From Dugong dugon (Eukaryota > Chordata > Mammalia > Sirenia > Dugongidae): a DNA stretch of 64,000 nucleotides. A model generated the notes under the pieces. The model was not told where the DNA came from, searched no databases, and was given only the letters and a program-made list of their open reading frames with translations. Location: positions 5,406,001-5,470,000 of the forward strand of contig CM057461.1 of assembly GCA_030035585.1 (NCBI GenBank). The letters run 5' to 3'. Of this stretch, positions 21,346 to 32,996 are shown piece by piece. The translations under genes and the position numbers were made by a program. The first letter of the stretch is position 1. Every line of letters begins with the position of its first letter.

Positions 21346-22639
21346 CAGGTAGGCGTGTTGGGGTGGTGGTGGTGGCATGATAAGAGCATTCAGGCAGGCG
21401 CCCCCTGTCATCAGGAGACTGAATCCCCTCTGATTTGTGTCCAAACTCTGCAAAGGCTCAGGTCCCTTTTTCTTTCTCATAATGCCCTCTTGGGGGCTAG
21501 GGAAAGAGGAGATGCCTGAGGAAGGAGCAAAATTGATTAGCTGACCCTGGAGAATCAAGGCCTAAAAGTCAGAGGGGTGCCAAGAAGGGGAGCTGAGAAG
21601 GGCCAGAGATGTTGGGGCTTTGTTGATCTGGCCAGGCCTTGGCCTGGCCCTGGATGTGTGGGGGAGCTTGGCCAAGCCAGGGTCAGGGAGAATGTCCAGG
21701 CTGGCCATGGTCACAAAGCCCAAAGGCAGCAACAGCCCCGTGTTTATGGGATAGCCGGGAGCAGGGGTGGGAGGCAGGGGAAGGAAAGGAAGGGGGAGTC
21801 TGTTGTTTTTTAAAATTAAAAATAAGTTCCATGGGTTGATGGTCCCCACGGAAGGTGGCCTCGGCTTGGAACACACCAGCAGTTGCTGAGAAGACAGGCT
21901 GGCTGGGGATGGTCTTATGGAGAGTGTGTCACCACATATTTCACCAGTCATTTGAGCTGCTGGAGGAAAGCAATCTCCCTTGAGCGCCCCTCGGACACAC
22001 CGCCATTGGGACTTTGAGCTGGAAGGAAGTGAGAGGGGTAAAGCCTTTCAGGGGCCTAGACAGGATGCTCCCCAGTGACGAGGCCGGGGAGCCAGAGAAG
22101 TTCCCAGAAACAGCAACACCCACATCCACCCTGCAGTCCTGGGGTCCTTTGCCTGCTGGCCACCAGTGATGAGATTGTGCCTCACCCAGCGCAGACCTCT
22201 GCCAGGGGCTGCCCCTCCCCTCCCAGGATGGAGTCCGAACTCCATGTGTAGCCTGGCCTCCAAAGCCCTTCCATGGCTAGGTGGGAAACATGGCGGAAGA
22301 GCATGGCCCAGGAGCCAAGGTGCCCGACGGGACTGCCAGCTCCACCACACATGGCTGTGCTGCCACCTCCCTTCTCTGCATGCCCATTTCTTCTCTGTCT
22401 TGGGGGCGGTGTGGTGGTGACCACTTCCTGTTTAGTCCTGGCCATGGGGACTGAACAGATGACATGTACAGCGTGGGGAACGGTGCCTGGCACATAGAAC
22501 GTGCCCGGTTAATGTGAATTCTTATCATCACCCTCCAGTCTTGCCCTCACAGCCAGCCACACAGCACTAGTTGCCTTTTCTGGACAATCTCTAATATCCT
22601 AAAGACATTAGAGACTGCCTACAGAGCACGGCCAGGCAC
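21346..22639. other. No gene seen; unique, GC-rich
   Basis: Contains a (GGT)n scrap near 21362-21375. Open frames up to about 130 codons on both strands have no domain signature. Confidence 0.45.
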
Positions 22640-22745
22640 TGGGTCCCCATTTCCATTGGTCAAGCAGGATCAGAGAGGCGAAGGGGCTTGATCAAGATCA
22701 CACAGCCAATGAATGTGCAGCCAAGACTTGAACGGAGGTCTAAAT
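22640..22745 (-). mobile_element. MIR, antisense fragment
   Basis: CAGAGAGGCGAAGGGGCTTG, ATCACACAGCCAATGAATG and AAGACTTGAACGGAGGTCT match the reverse MIR core. Confidence 0.8.
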
Positions 22746-23559
22746 CTTCTCTTGCCCCCCTCCTTCTTTTGTCTCCTCCTAAATACCACTCTCTCCCCCA
22801 AGTCCATGGGCACCTCACCCGTTCACTTATCCCAGCCCACTCCAATGCCACCTCCACTCCACCGCCATCTTGGTTCCTCCAACCAGACCTGATCTCCCTC
22901 TTGGCTTTTCCACCAGACTTGCCTCCATAGGCCTTGCAGCTGGGTCAACTGGCAGTGTGTCCAGCTTCCACCCAAGAAGGTGATCCCTGGCAGGGAGTTG
23001 GTATTAGTCTCGTCACCTTGGGTGGGCACCACCCGGCTGTCTTCTTGTGTATCCTGTAGACTCCCTTAGAAAACAGATGCCACTTCTGAAGGAACTAACT
23101 CTCCACACACATCAAGGTGAACGTGACAGCTCACTGTCTGGCAGGACAGACAGATGAGTAGAGGAATCACAGACAAACCAACACTGTGACAAGGACTGTG
23201 AAGGAAAGTTCCAGAAGGGTTTTAGGCAAAGAACACCCATGAACCCATTCTTCTCACATTCTTAGAGTCCTCAGAGTCTTCTGTGCAGAGAGAGGAAGAA
23301 CGAGACAAACAAGGATGATGAAAAGAGAAGGAAGAGGGGGAGAAACAAGATGAGGAAGATGAGGAAGAGGAGAAAGCAAAGGCAAAGCAGAGGGAGCGGT
23401 CAAGGACAAGACAGTAAAAGGGAAGAGAGGCTTAGGGAGAGAAGGGACAGCCTCCGACAGTGGGCGCCCCACTCTTGCCTGGCTTATCGCTGTACCTGTA
23501 TCTCACCCCACACTCAGCCATCCTGAGCCAGGCTCTTGGAAGGCCACCGGTTGGCTAAC
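22746..23559. other. No gene seen; unique DNA with a purine-rich patch
   Basis: A GA-rich patch runs from about 23285 to 23400 (AGGAAGATGAGGAAGAGG and similar) without a strict unit. The remainder is unrecognised. Confidence 0.4.
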
Positions 23560-23758
23560 CTGTTGCTGTTGAATCGACTCTGACTCATGGCGACCCCATG
23601 TGTGTTAGAGCAGAACTGTGCTCCATAGGATTTCCAATGGTTGGTTTTTCAGAAGTAGATTGGCAGGCTTTTCTTCCAAGGTGCCTCTGGGTGGACTTGC
23701 ACCTCCAACCTTTCAGTTGGCAGCCGACTGCATTCACTGCTTGCACCACCCAGGGATT
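23560..23758 (-). mobile_element. AfroSINE, type B, antisense
   Basis: AACCTGTTGCTGTTGAATCG tail, CAGAAGTAGATTGGCAGGC, TTCTTCCAAGGTGCCTCTGG, and a head ending near CACCACCCAGGGATT. Confidence 0.92.
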
Positions 23759-24812
23759 CACGGATTGGCTGCAGATGGGAAAGTCACCCTAAGTTTTCAG
23801 CTGAGTGCAGTGCCCAGCACAGGGAGTGAAGGCGCCAGGAGGACTCTGTGCCCACTTGGGGCTCCCCCATGCAAGGTCGCGGGGATGGGGAGTGGGGCAT
23901 TTACTCCAGATCAGAAATACCCAATATCCAAGCCTTGTAAAGCTTCTGCTGCTAATAGCGTGAGTTCTTTCCCTGTGGTCGTCGGTTACAAATGAATCCA
24001 TGGAAGGGTTTAACACTGCTGCAGAGAGCTCCCCCAGTCCCCTCAAGTCAGGCCCAACGGGGGAGGCTGTTTGATTGCTGCCTGCAGATTTGGGCAGAGG
24101 GAGCCCACTGCGGGCGGCCTTTTGGTCAAGGGTGGAGAGAGTGAGGGGCCCGGGTGGGAGGGAGGATCCTTGAGGCTGCCTTCCAAGCCCTGCCCCCCCG
24201 CCTCCCTCTCGCCCCAAAGCTTTGCTTGGGAGGATTCTGGGGTGGGACTAGGCGGTCTGTGTTCCAGCATGCAGACCAGCATGGACGGTGATTTCCAGAG
24301 TCCTCACAGCTATGAATACACATCAGGCAGTGCCTCTCATGCTCCAGCCCCGTATTGTGTTTATTTGTCTGCTTGTGTGTCTATGTGTTTGCTGTCTGTC
24401 CTTCTCCCTGGGCTCTCGGCTTCAGGAGAGATGGGTCCGTCATGTCCATTTCCCCACAGACACAGATTGAAAGGGGTGGGGGGCCTGGAAAGGCTGCCTC
24501 TCCTCTGCCCTGTGTCTCTGTGTCTTTAAGGCTGTCACTCTCCCCTTCCGCTCTGAGAAGTGGTGTTTGTGCTTAGCACGGCCTGTGGGCGACAGTGTGG
24601 GAGACCAGCGTGGGCACAGGCTGGGGACAGGCGGCCAGGCGGGGGTCAGAGCTGAGCTCCCCCGCGGTCTGCAGCTCCGCCAGTGACTCACTCAGGAAGT
24701 GGATGAGTCAGCCGTTCGCCGGCTCGGATGCCACCTGCACACCGATGAGAGTGCATTACGGATGTACACGGGGACCGTGTGCAGGCAGGTGGCCTGGGGA
24801 CACTGCCTCTGC
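23759..24812. other. No gene seen; unique, GC-rich
   Basis: The 24595-24760 part carries more CpG than its surroundings but is too short and sparse for a CpG island. No promoter or exon can be supported. Confidence 0.4.
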
Positions 24813-25140
24813 ACACTCACTCACACGTGTGTATACACCACACACTCACACATGTACACACACACACACACTCATCTCCACACGCACACACATACAGCTC
24901 ACTCTCATCTCCACAGCCATACTCACACATGCACATTCACACACTATCCACATAATGCACAAATATACACACAAACACACACACGTACACACATTCATAT
25001 CCACGTATACACTCACACACATACACACACTCACACAAATAACCCACATACGTATAACATCACACACTTCCATGCAAATATAACCACAATCACATACACT
25101 CATACATACATACTCAGATACATACACACTCATATTCACA
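24813..25140. repeat. Degenerate (CA)n / CACACTCATA microsatellite
   Basis: About 330 bases of CA-rich sequence with irregular CATA, CACTCA and CATC variants. It gives long His/Thr-rich open frames on the plus strand and Val/Cys-rich ones on the minus strand; these are artefacts. Confidence 0.95.
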
Positions 25141-25209
25141 CACCTATTTTTCCTTCTTTGCTTGCTTCCTTCCTCCCTCCTTCCTTCCTGGCTAAGAATG
25201 GGGCTTGGA

Positions 25210-25380
25210 GCCTAGTCATGCGGCAGCCCCACCACACACCAGTTGTGTGGCCATGGACAAAATACTTAGCTGCTCTGTCCCTCGCCTCACCATCTTGTAG
25301 ATGAGGAGATTGTTAACGCCCACCTCACAGGATTGAACTATGAAGTGCTTAGAGCAATGGCTGGCATCTCGTAGGTCATC
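25210..25380 (+). mobile_element. MIR, sense
   Basis: GTTGTGTGGCCATGGACAAA, CTCACCATCTTGTAGATGAG, GAAGTGCTTAGAGCAATGGC and CTGGCATCTCGTAGG follow the MIR consensus. Confidence 0.85.
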
Positions 25381-26188
25381 TCCACGAGGTGAAGGTGGAC
25401 TGGGTGTGTGTGGAGACAGTGGGCGTGGAGAGGAGGGGAAACAGGGTAGCATGAGGGAGCCAGGACGGGCCAGATGCAGAGGCGAGGGGAGAGGAGTGGT
25501 CTGTGTGTTTGAACTTGGGTGGCCAGGTGGACAGCGTTGATGCTCACTGAAAACACGGGGAATGGGTGTGAGGAGAGACAGTCCCTGGGTGGAAGGGAGT
25601 CCTCTGGTGGGGCCCAGGTTCTGACAGTCATGAGTGGAGGTGGTGGAGTGAACACCATGGTGGGGAGGGCGAGGCTGGGTCCAGCGGTGAGTGCTATGCT
25701 TCAAAGCTCAAACCCACGGTGGAAGCCCCCGGAATTTCAGAAACAGAAGCATTTACCACAGCTCCTGTGAGCCAATGGAATGAAACCCTACCCTGACGTG
25801 AGACCCTCACAGGGCCCAGTCTTTGTTTTCTTGGGCTCCAAGTTGGTGGGTCTGGTCAGCGGTCCAAGACCACCTTGTAAAACCCAGAAGGCGTGACAAG
25901 GCTTCCCACAGGGTTCTCAGAAGCCTTGTGTGTCTGCTTCAGGAACGAACATTCTGGCTTCACAGGACAAGCCTCCCCCTCAACAAGCAGAGGCTGTCCT
26001 CGGCAGGGAGGGTTCGGAGCCCCCATCCACCCTGTGAGCTGGCTTGTCAAAACGGACTCGACTCGTTTTTTATTGGGACTGTTCTTGCTCATGGATGCTA
26101 AGGGTTTTGGGGATGGAATGTCCCCGGGACCACCCAGAAGTGGGTTAGGTTTCATTGCTGGCTTTACTAAATATAACAACAATAATCA
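25381..26188. other. No gene seen; unique DNA
   Basis: Minus-strand proline-rich frames reflect GA-rich plus-strand sequence. No interspersed repeat is recognised. Confidence 0.4.

Positions 26189-26236
<48 letters not shown>
26189..26236. repeat. (AC)n microsatellite
   Basis: About 23 uninterrupted AC dinucleotides, likely polymorphic in length. It is followed by a CATATTCATA-type AT-rich stretch. Confidence 0.97.
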
Positions 26237-26239
<3 letters not shown>

Positions 26240-26282
26240 TCACATATTCATACATTCATTAAGCATGGTTCCTGCTCACAGA

Positions 26283-26520
26283 AGAAAGACAATGAGAAGA
26301 GAGAAAAATGGGAGGGAAGAGAAGTGAAAAGGAGAGGAGGGGAGAGGAGAGGAGATGGAGGGGAAGGGCAGAAAGGGGAGGGGAGGAGAAGCGGGGGAGG
26401 GGAGGGAGGAGAGGGGAGAGGAGGGGAGAGGAAAAGACAGGAGAGGAGATGAAGGGAGGGGAGGGGAGTGGGGAGGGGAGGGGAGAAGAGGAGGGGAGGG
26501 GAGAAGAGGAGGGGGGAAGA
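26283..26520. repeat. GGGGAGAGGA-type polypurine tract
   Basis: About 240 bases almost free of pyrimidines on the plus strand, built from GGGGAGGGGA, GGAGAGGAG and GAAGAGG variants. Because one strand lacks T and nearly lacks C, stop codons cannot occur in most minus frames, so its open frames are meaningless. Confidence 0.95.
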
Positions 26521-26864
26521 GTTGCCAACCCTTAAAGACCACAGGAACTTGCTGCTATGCTTGGAGTTTCTGCCTTTCTTGGCCTCCCAGCATGCCCCAT
26601 CTTCACCCACTGATCCGTATCAGTCTGCTTGATCCCCTGGTGGATGGAGAAGGCCGCCTTCAAAAGTCTTGGAGAGCAGGGGCTCTTGGTGCATTTCCAT
26701 CCATACCCAGCACAATGGAGCATGCACACGACCCAGAGACACCACTGCTCTTCCTTCCCAAGGCTGAGACACACACAGGAGCCTACCCACCATAGCAAGA
26801 GCAGAGGAGCAGACTTCTGATGGGGTCTTCAGTGGGCAGGGACCAGGGACCAGCATTGAGATTA
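26521..26864. other. No gene seen; unique DNA
   Basis: No repeat recognised. Confidence 0.4.
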
Positions 26865-27110
26865 GGTACCATGGACTGAGTTCCTTCTCTATGTCAGGAA
26901 TGAAGCGTTCCACACATCCTCTCATTCAATCTACACAGTAGTGCCTGCACCTAGTAGGTGCTCAATAAATACGAGTGGAAAGAATGAACCACCGTATGAG
27001 GTAGATACTGTTCTTCTTATTTTATAAACGAGGAAACTGAAGCTAGAGAGAGTGATACTTGCCAAGATCACACAGCTATTAAGTGGTAGAGGTGGAGCTA
27101 GATGAATGCC
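26865..27110 (-). mobile_element. MIR, antisense, with an inserted or overlapping L2-type end
   Basis: TTATTTTATAAACGAGGAAAC, AAGATCACACAGCTATTAAG and GTGGTAGAGGTGGAGCTAG are antisense MIR. Between 26938 and 26990 a sense L2/MIR3-type end (GCACCTAGTAGGTGCTCAAT) interrupts it. Confidence 0.8.
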
Positions 27111-27595
27111 TTCAAGAGCTCTAAGGCAGAGAGAATGGACAGGCTTGGTGATCAGTTGGATGAGAGTATGACCAGGGAGAGGCAGGTCCAGTGTTCAGGC
27201 TGGGGCTGCCCACGCAGAACTTGATTTGGGGATAGGTTGAATGCCTGTCCCTTTGATGAGAATCAGTGAGGTGCAACTCTGCTTACTCTGTCATCCAGAC
27301 AAGTCAAACCAGCCCCTCGGCTCCAAGAACACAGCCCCTCATTCCTTCAGTCAACTCCTCCACATAGCTCTCCAGGCTGCAGTCCATGGGAGGGGCTTGC
27401 TTTGTGATAGAGATACACCCGTAACTACATTCTTGAAACTCCCTTGAATTAGTGCTTTGAAAGATGAAAAAGTCCTTTGATCTTGACTCTGAAGGTCTTT
27501 CAGTGACCCAGCCATGCCCAGAATGGAGGCTCCCATTCTAATCCCCAGTAAGGGGAAGTGAAGGGGGAAAGCTGGAAATGGATAGTTATTTTGTC
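27111..27595. other. No gene seen; unique DNA
   Basis: No interspersed repeat recognised; short frames only. Confidence 0.4.
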
Positions 27596-27925
27596 CCCAG
27601 GACTAACCCTGACTCCAACCCAGTTTGAAACCTGAACTAACATTAACCTTGCCCTTAGCCTAACTGGAAATCTAACTCTAACTCCAACTGCAATTCAACC
27701 CAAACCAACCCAACTCAACCTTAACCCCAACTCTAACCCCAGCCCTAAATCTAACCAACACAACTTTAACCCCAGTGCAATCCAACACAACCCAACTCAA
27801 CCTTAACCCCAAAACTAACCCCAGTTCTAAACCCAACCCAACGCAATTCTAATCGGAACTCTAATCCTAACCCTAAACCTAACATCCTCCCAACACCAAC
27901 TCAACCTAACTCCCACTGCAAAAAG
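27596..27925. repeat. Degenerate telomere-like CTAACC/CCAACT array
   Basis: About 330 bases composed of loosely repeated CTAACCCTGA, CCCAACTCAACC, TTAACCCCAA and CTAATCCTAACC words. One short run near 27863-27885 (AATCCTAACCCTAAACC) approaches the vertebrate telomere unit. The plus strand is nearly G-free. No gene. Confidence 0.85.
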
Positions 27926-29179
27926 TCTTTCATTGGTTATGTTTCCAAAAGGCCTTAGAAGAACTAGAAAGCAAACCCCTGAGCTTTGAGTTAGAGCAGA
28001 CAAGCACTGCTGGCCCATTTTCCGGATGGGTTGAAGAAAAGAAAGAGGTAGAGAGCCCTGGAACCCAGCAAAATGGAACCTTAGGTGATGGCCTCCTAGG
28101 ACCAAGGCTGGAGCTGCAGCCAAGCTTCTCCTGGGCAGGGCTGGAGGTGGCTGAGAGCAGGGCCTCGGGGTGCCTGTGTTTCCCCAGCACCATCTGTCAG
28201 CTCCTCTCAGCCTGGACTTTCTCAGAAAGCCTTTCCGGGCACCAGGTCAGGGCAATTGAAAGAGCACACGGCACAGCCTGGCTGGGGAAACAGGACCACC
28301 GTAGGCTGTCTTTATGTTTTCAAGCAAGCCGAGAAGAGCAGTGCAGCGAGGCGCAGTGGAGGAGCCTAGGGAGGAGAAGCTAGGAAGGAGAGTAGACAGA
28401 AGAGCCTTTCCAAAGGAGGGAATTGGGCTGTCACCAAGAAGCTATTATCCTGCTTCCTCCAGTCTGTTTAATGCTCTGAGTGGGTGCTGGGGGAAGAGAA
28501 AGGCATCCAAAATGCAGACCCCTGAGCCCAGCATATTTGTCTGCTGAGAGAAGCAGATGGAGGCTTCCAGATGCAGGCAGCAGCTGCCCGCCTGAGCTCC
28601 TTTCCAGGCTCACAGCCCTTATCTAATCTCACTACAAAGCACACCCTGGTACCTGGCACTCTGGGGCCAGCGCCCCTCCTGCAGGCAGCCCCCTGGATGG
28701 CCAGGCAGGGGGCCGTGTGCCGAGTCGGGGTGGGGCCCTGGGCTCTGGCTGCAGGATTTGAGGCCCCCATATTCATTGTGGGCAGCTGCTCCCACTTATT
28801 GGAGTGTGCACTGAAGTCCTGTAGGTCCACTGCCACCCAGAGCGGTTTGGGAGCACAGCCATGGTCAGTGTTCCTGCAAGTATCTGTAATAAGGGGGCTG
28901 AGGGGCACTGGGGCTGGCCTGCCCTGCAGAGAGGCTGGCCTGAGAACCTCCTCCGTCCCAAGCCAGGGGTCCACAGGGCCTCCCCAGACTGGCCTGGAAG
29001 GCGAGGCCTCTCCCCACCCACCCTCATCCCAGGCTGAGCCCTGGAGTTGCTGCTTCTTAGGAGGGTCCTGAAGGCTGTGCTGTCTGCCCTCAAATTCAAG
29101 TCCTTGAAATTTTCAGGAAACAGGTAAGACACGGTAGGACCTCGCTACCCCTTTGCTTCCCCAGCTGAAAAGCAAAACA
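27926..29179. other. No gene seen; unique DNA
   Basis: Repeat-poor, GC-rich. Frames of about 166 codons occur on both strands at 28468-29071, but they overlap one another and show no motif. I do not call an exon. Confidence 0.45.
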
Positions 29180-29352
29180 AGGCTCCAGGTGGTACAAACA
29201 GTGCACACACTCAGCTGCTAACCAAAAGGTTGGAGGTTCAAGTGCACCCAGAGGTGCCTTGGAAGAAAGGCCTGGTGATCTAGGTCTGAAAAATCCGCCA
29301 TTGAAAACCCTATGGAGCACATGAGTTGAAAGTGACTTATCAGCACCTGGTG
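29180..29352 (+). mobile_element. AfroSINE, type B
   Basis: CTCCAGGTGGTACAAACAG head, GAAGAAAGGCCTGGTGATC, CCATTGAAAACCCTATGGAG. The region after GGAGCACATGAG is shortened, so the tail is internally deleted. Confidence 0.9.
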
Positions 29353-31289
29353 GTGGTGGCTGTGCTTGAGAAAATGCGAATCCCACTCAAAAATTGCCAG
29401 ATATTATTATTACTCAACATCACCCGTCCAGAGTCCAGTGCAGCCCAGCCAGTGGCAGGAGCTCAATAAATAATGAACAAACAGTCACAGAAGGACTGAG
29501 GGTGATCCGGTCTAGTAAGGGATGGGGTCAGTTTCCAGCCCAGCAAGGCCTTGCTGCCCAAGGGCTGTCTAGACCCCCACTGCACTCTGACCCTCGAGTG
29601 AGACCCACACAGGACACTGGTGGGAGCTCTGGCCGGGCTGCCGGGCCGAGAGGTGGCAAGCCAGGGACAGGAGCTGCAGAAAGGTACACCACCCCCCAAC
29701 CCGCCCTGCTGAGAGACAGCATGTCTCTGATCAGGAGCCGACCACACATGTTTCCAGTCTTCAGAGATGGGACAAGTTCTGGCCACCGAGGAGATCTGCT
29801 GAGCCCCATCCCCATCTGTCTGACCTCCAAAGGAAAACAGGGCAGTTCGAACTCATCTGGAGCTGAGGGGCTGGGTCTGGCAATCTCCAAAGGGCTTCAG
29901 CCCTTGGGGGCTCTGGCCTCCAGGACGCTCCCCAGTCCCTTTAGCTGGGACTTTGTGCTTCTCAGGATGTCTCTGAAGTCCCTCTGCATCTCTTTCTACC
30001 CCAGTGATGCCCTTGAGTCAACAGATGGGTCCATGGCTGCTCTGGCCCTTAGCTCCAGCCCTCATGGGGGCCTGAACTCGGAGAAGCCTGTCTTAAGTCT
30101 AGAGTGGGCAGCCAAGATGGGGTCCAAGGAGAAGGAATTACCTGATCCAAACACACCAGCCATCGGAGCACCCTGCACAGTCTCATGTTACATAGTCAAG
30201 ATAGCGAAGCTGGGATAAGTCTTGAAATATGTAACTAGTGACTCAGACCTCCCTACATGGCTCCTTCCAAGGCTGTCTTAGCCACCTGCCTGGCTAAAGA
30301 CCCCTTTGGCGGCCTCCATGTCCACTTATCTCCATAAGCGGAACTCTTTTCTTCGTGAACTCATTCAAGGCACCATTTTCTCTTTCCCTTTCTAAACACA
30401 GCGGTTGCCATTTTAAGTGAAAAAGAAGAAAAAAAAATCCCCCTAACACCCTGGCACAAAATAAACATACTTTTTTTTTTTTTTTTTTTTTTTTTACTGA
30501 AAAGTGCTAACAGAAACGGAGTGTGTTAAATATCCAGAAAACATAAATCATTAGCTAAAGTCTGAAAGACAATAAGCAGATGACTGGGGGTGGAGGGAGA
30601 GGAGACATTTGTGCAGTGATTACAGTAATACTTTATGTAAGGCTTCAGGCACTTGGCAGGAACCCAAATGGAGACCTCAAACAGGGGGACACGCTTTGCC
30701 CAAACCTGTGAGTCTCCAGGGGCAGGGATTATCCCCCAAATCTCTACACCCCAGACCTAAATTTAAGTGAAGGATTGAGACTTTGAACAAAATAATTGCC
30801 AGCTACAAGAATGTTTGTTTTAAGGAATCTGGAAGCCTCATCAAATAAAAACCAAACTCTGGGGAAGGGTTCCTCTACATGAAACTGCTCTCTCAACAGT
30901 TGAAAAGCTTATGTTACCAAGATGGAAAACATAAAAATCTTAGCATATTGCAGAGCTTGGTGTCACCTGGACAGACGTGGCTGAGCATGAAAGGGGAGTT
31001 TTCCACCCGAATTAGATGCAGGAGCAATTAGAAGCCCACTGCATGGGTTGTTGTGTTTGATAGTTACAAAGATGCCGCGCAGTCGGTCACAAATGTCAGC
31101 CTGTTCTCATCCTGGAGATTTGCATGGAGTTGTAAACACAAGCTGCCCCGCAGTTCAGGGACTGCTCACAAGGCTGGAGGAATCTCACCAAACTCAAAAA
31201 TAAGCTCACCTTTGACAGCCCCATCCACCTAGAGGAAGGGGCAGAGAGGACACAAGATCCTACCTCTGTGCCAGTGGCTGATTCGCACG
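29353..31289. other. No gene seen; repeat-poor unique DNA
   Basis: A plus-strand open frame (29394-30218) is open for 274 codons, but it has no ATG before 29721 and no recognisable domain. A T24 run sits at 30472-30495. The 30300-31100 part is AT-richer and repeat-free. One of the longest repeat-free blocks in the window. Confidence 0.45.
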
Positions 31290-31345
31290 ATGCCCAGCAC
31301 ACAGTCGGTAATCAGTAAATCATCATTAAATGAATGTAGGAGAAA
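31290..31345 (+). mobile_element. L2-type 3' end scrap
   Basis: GATGCCCAGCACACAGTCGG followed by AATCAGTAAATCATCATTAAATGAATG resembles the L2/MIR3 3' terminus. Confidence 0.5.
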
Positions 31346-31747
31346 ATGCTGAACCTCTTGTCCCTCCCTCTCTTCCTACAAATACGTCTTGTCCTTTGGG
31401 GCCCTCCTCAAAGGACACCAGCTCCATGGTGTCTTTTCCACCTCTCCCAGTACACGCTCTACATCATCATAGACTCAGAGGCTGCTCCCTATTCTCCATG
31501 AGGAGGAAGACCACTCCAGGCTCTCACCTACAAATCCAACTTCCCGAGGCAGGACTAGACGCACCATGTTGTTGTTGTTAGGTTCTGACTCATAGCGATC
31601 CCAGGTACAACAGAATGAAACACTGCCCGGTCCTGCGCCATCCCCACAATCATTATGTTTGATCTTATCCATACTGAAGGCTGCGGTCTTTGATCTTCAT
31701 CAGTAAGTGCTTCAAGTCCTCCTCACTTTCAGCAAGCAAGGTTGTGT

Positions 31748-32306
31748 CATCTGCATATTACAGGTTGTTAATGAGTCTTCCTCCAATTCTGGTGCTTTGT
31801 TCTTCTTCATATACTCCAGCTTCTTGGATTATTTGCTCAGCATACAGATTGAATAAGCATGGTGGAAGGATATAACCCTCACACACAACTTTTCTGACTT
31901 TAAACCATGCAGTATCTCCTTGTTCTGTTCGAACAACTGCCTCTTGGTCTAAGTACAGGTTCTTCATGAGCACAATTAAGTGTTCTGGAATTCCCATTCC
32001 TCCCGAGTTTATCCATAATTTTTTATAATCTGCACAGTGGAAAGCCTTTGCATAGTCAATAAAACATACATAAACATCTTTCTGATATTCTCTGCTTTCA
32101 GCCAGGATCCATCTGACATCAGCAACACTATCTCTTGTTCCACGTCCTCTTCGGAATACAGCTTGAATTTCTGTCAGTTCCCTGCCAATGTATTGCCGCA
32201 ACCACTTTTGAATGATCTTTAGCAAAATTTTACCTGTGTGTGATATTGATGATATTGTTCTATAATTTCCACTTTCGGTGGACTCACCTTTCTTGGGAAT
32301 AGGCAT
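31748..32306 (-). pseudogene. RTE reverse transcriptase remnant, copy 2
   Basis: Open from MPIPKKGESTESGNY (fingers) through GRGTRDSVADVRWIL and FIDYAKAFH (motif A). Motif B is damaged: EGYILPPCLFNLYA where RQGCILSP is expected. Motif C YADD is intact but is preceded by an in-frame TAA in place of the arginine codon of LRYADD. In contrast, copy 1 keeps motif B and loses YADD. The linker part lies at 32380-32676. Confidence 0.88.
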
Positions 32307-32379
32307 AAATATGTATCTCTTCTAGTCAGTTGGCCAGGTAGCTGTCTTCCAAATTTCTTGGCAGAGGCGAGTGAGTACT

Positions 32380-32676
32380 TCAGCACTGCGTTGGTTTGTT
32401 GAAACATCTCAATTGGTATTCTGTCAATTCTTCATTTACCAATGCCTTCAGTGCAGCTAGGACCTCTTCCTTCAGTACAGTACCAGTTCTTTTTGGTACA
32501 GTGACCGTGTGCATTCTTTCCATCTTCTTTTGATGCTTCCTGCATAGTTTAATATTTCCCCAGTAGAATATTTCAGTATTGCAACTCGAGGCTTGAAATT
32601 TTTCTTCAGTTCTTCCGGCTTGAGAAATGCTGAGCGTGTTCTTCCCTTTTGGTTTTCTATCTCCAGGTCTTTGCAC
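32380..32676 (-). pseudogene. RTE linker remnant, copy 2
   Basis: Ninety-eight codons with RPGDRKPKGKNTLSISQ, KRRWKECT-type and KEEVLAALKALV words, equivalent to 9686-10156 in copy 1 but frameshifted internally and shortened, with the QPFQE...EQEP block deleted. Confidence 0.8.
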
Positions 32677-32996
32677 ATTTCATTATAATCCTTTACTGTG
32701 TGTTCTCAAGGCACCCTTTGAAATCTTCTGTTCAGCTCTTTTACTTCATCATTTCTTCCTTTCACTTTAGCTACTTGATGTTCAAGAGCAAGTTTCAGAG
32801 TCTCTTCTGTCATCCATTTTGGCCTTTTCTTTCTTTCCTGTCTTTTTAATGGCCTCTTGCTTTCTTCATGTATGATGTCTTTGATGTCATTCCACAACTT
32901 GTCTGGTCTTCGGTCATTAGTGTTCAATGCATCAAATCTATTCTTGAGATGGACTTTAAACTCAGGTAGGATATACTCAAGGTCGTACTTTGGTTC

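Noticed and set aside
24595-24770. CpG island promoter
   Set aside because: CpG is locally raised but the segment is under 200 bases and no transcription start or exon follows.
24595-25304. Plus-strand His/Thr-rich frames of 162 and 201 codons
   Set aside because: Translations of the (CA)n microsatellite.
26248-26795. Arg/Glu/Gly-rich and Pro/Ser-rich frames on both strands
   Set aside because: Translations of the GGGGAGAGGA polypurine tract.
29394-30218. 274-codon plus-strand open frame
   Set aside because: It begins with TTG; the first in-frame ATG is at 29721. No domain, Kozak context or splice signals, and the region is stop-poor GC-rich DNA.
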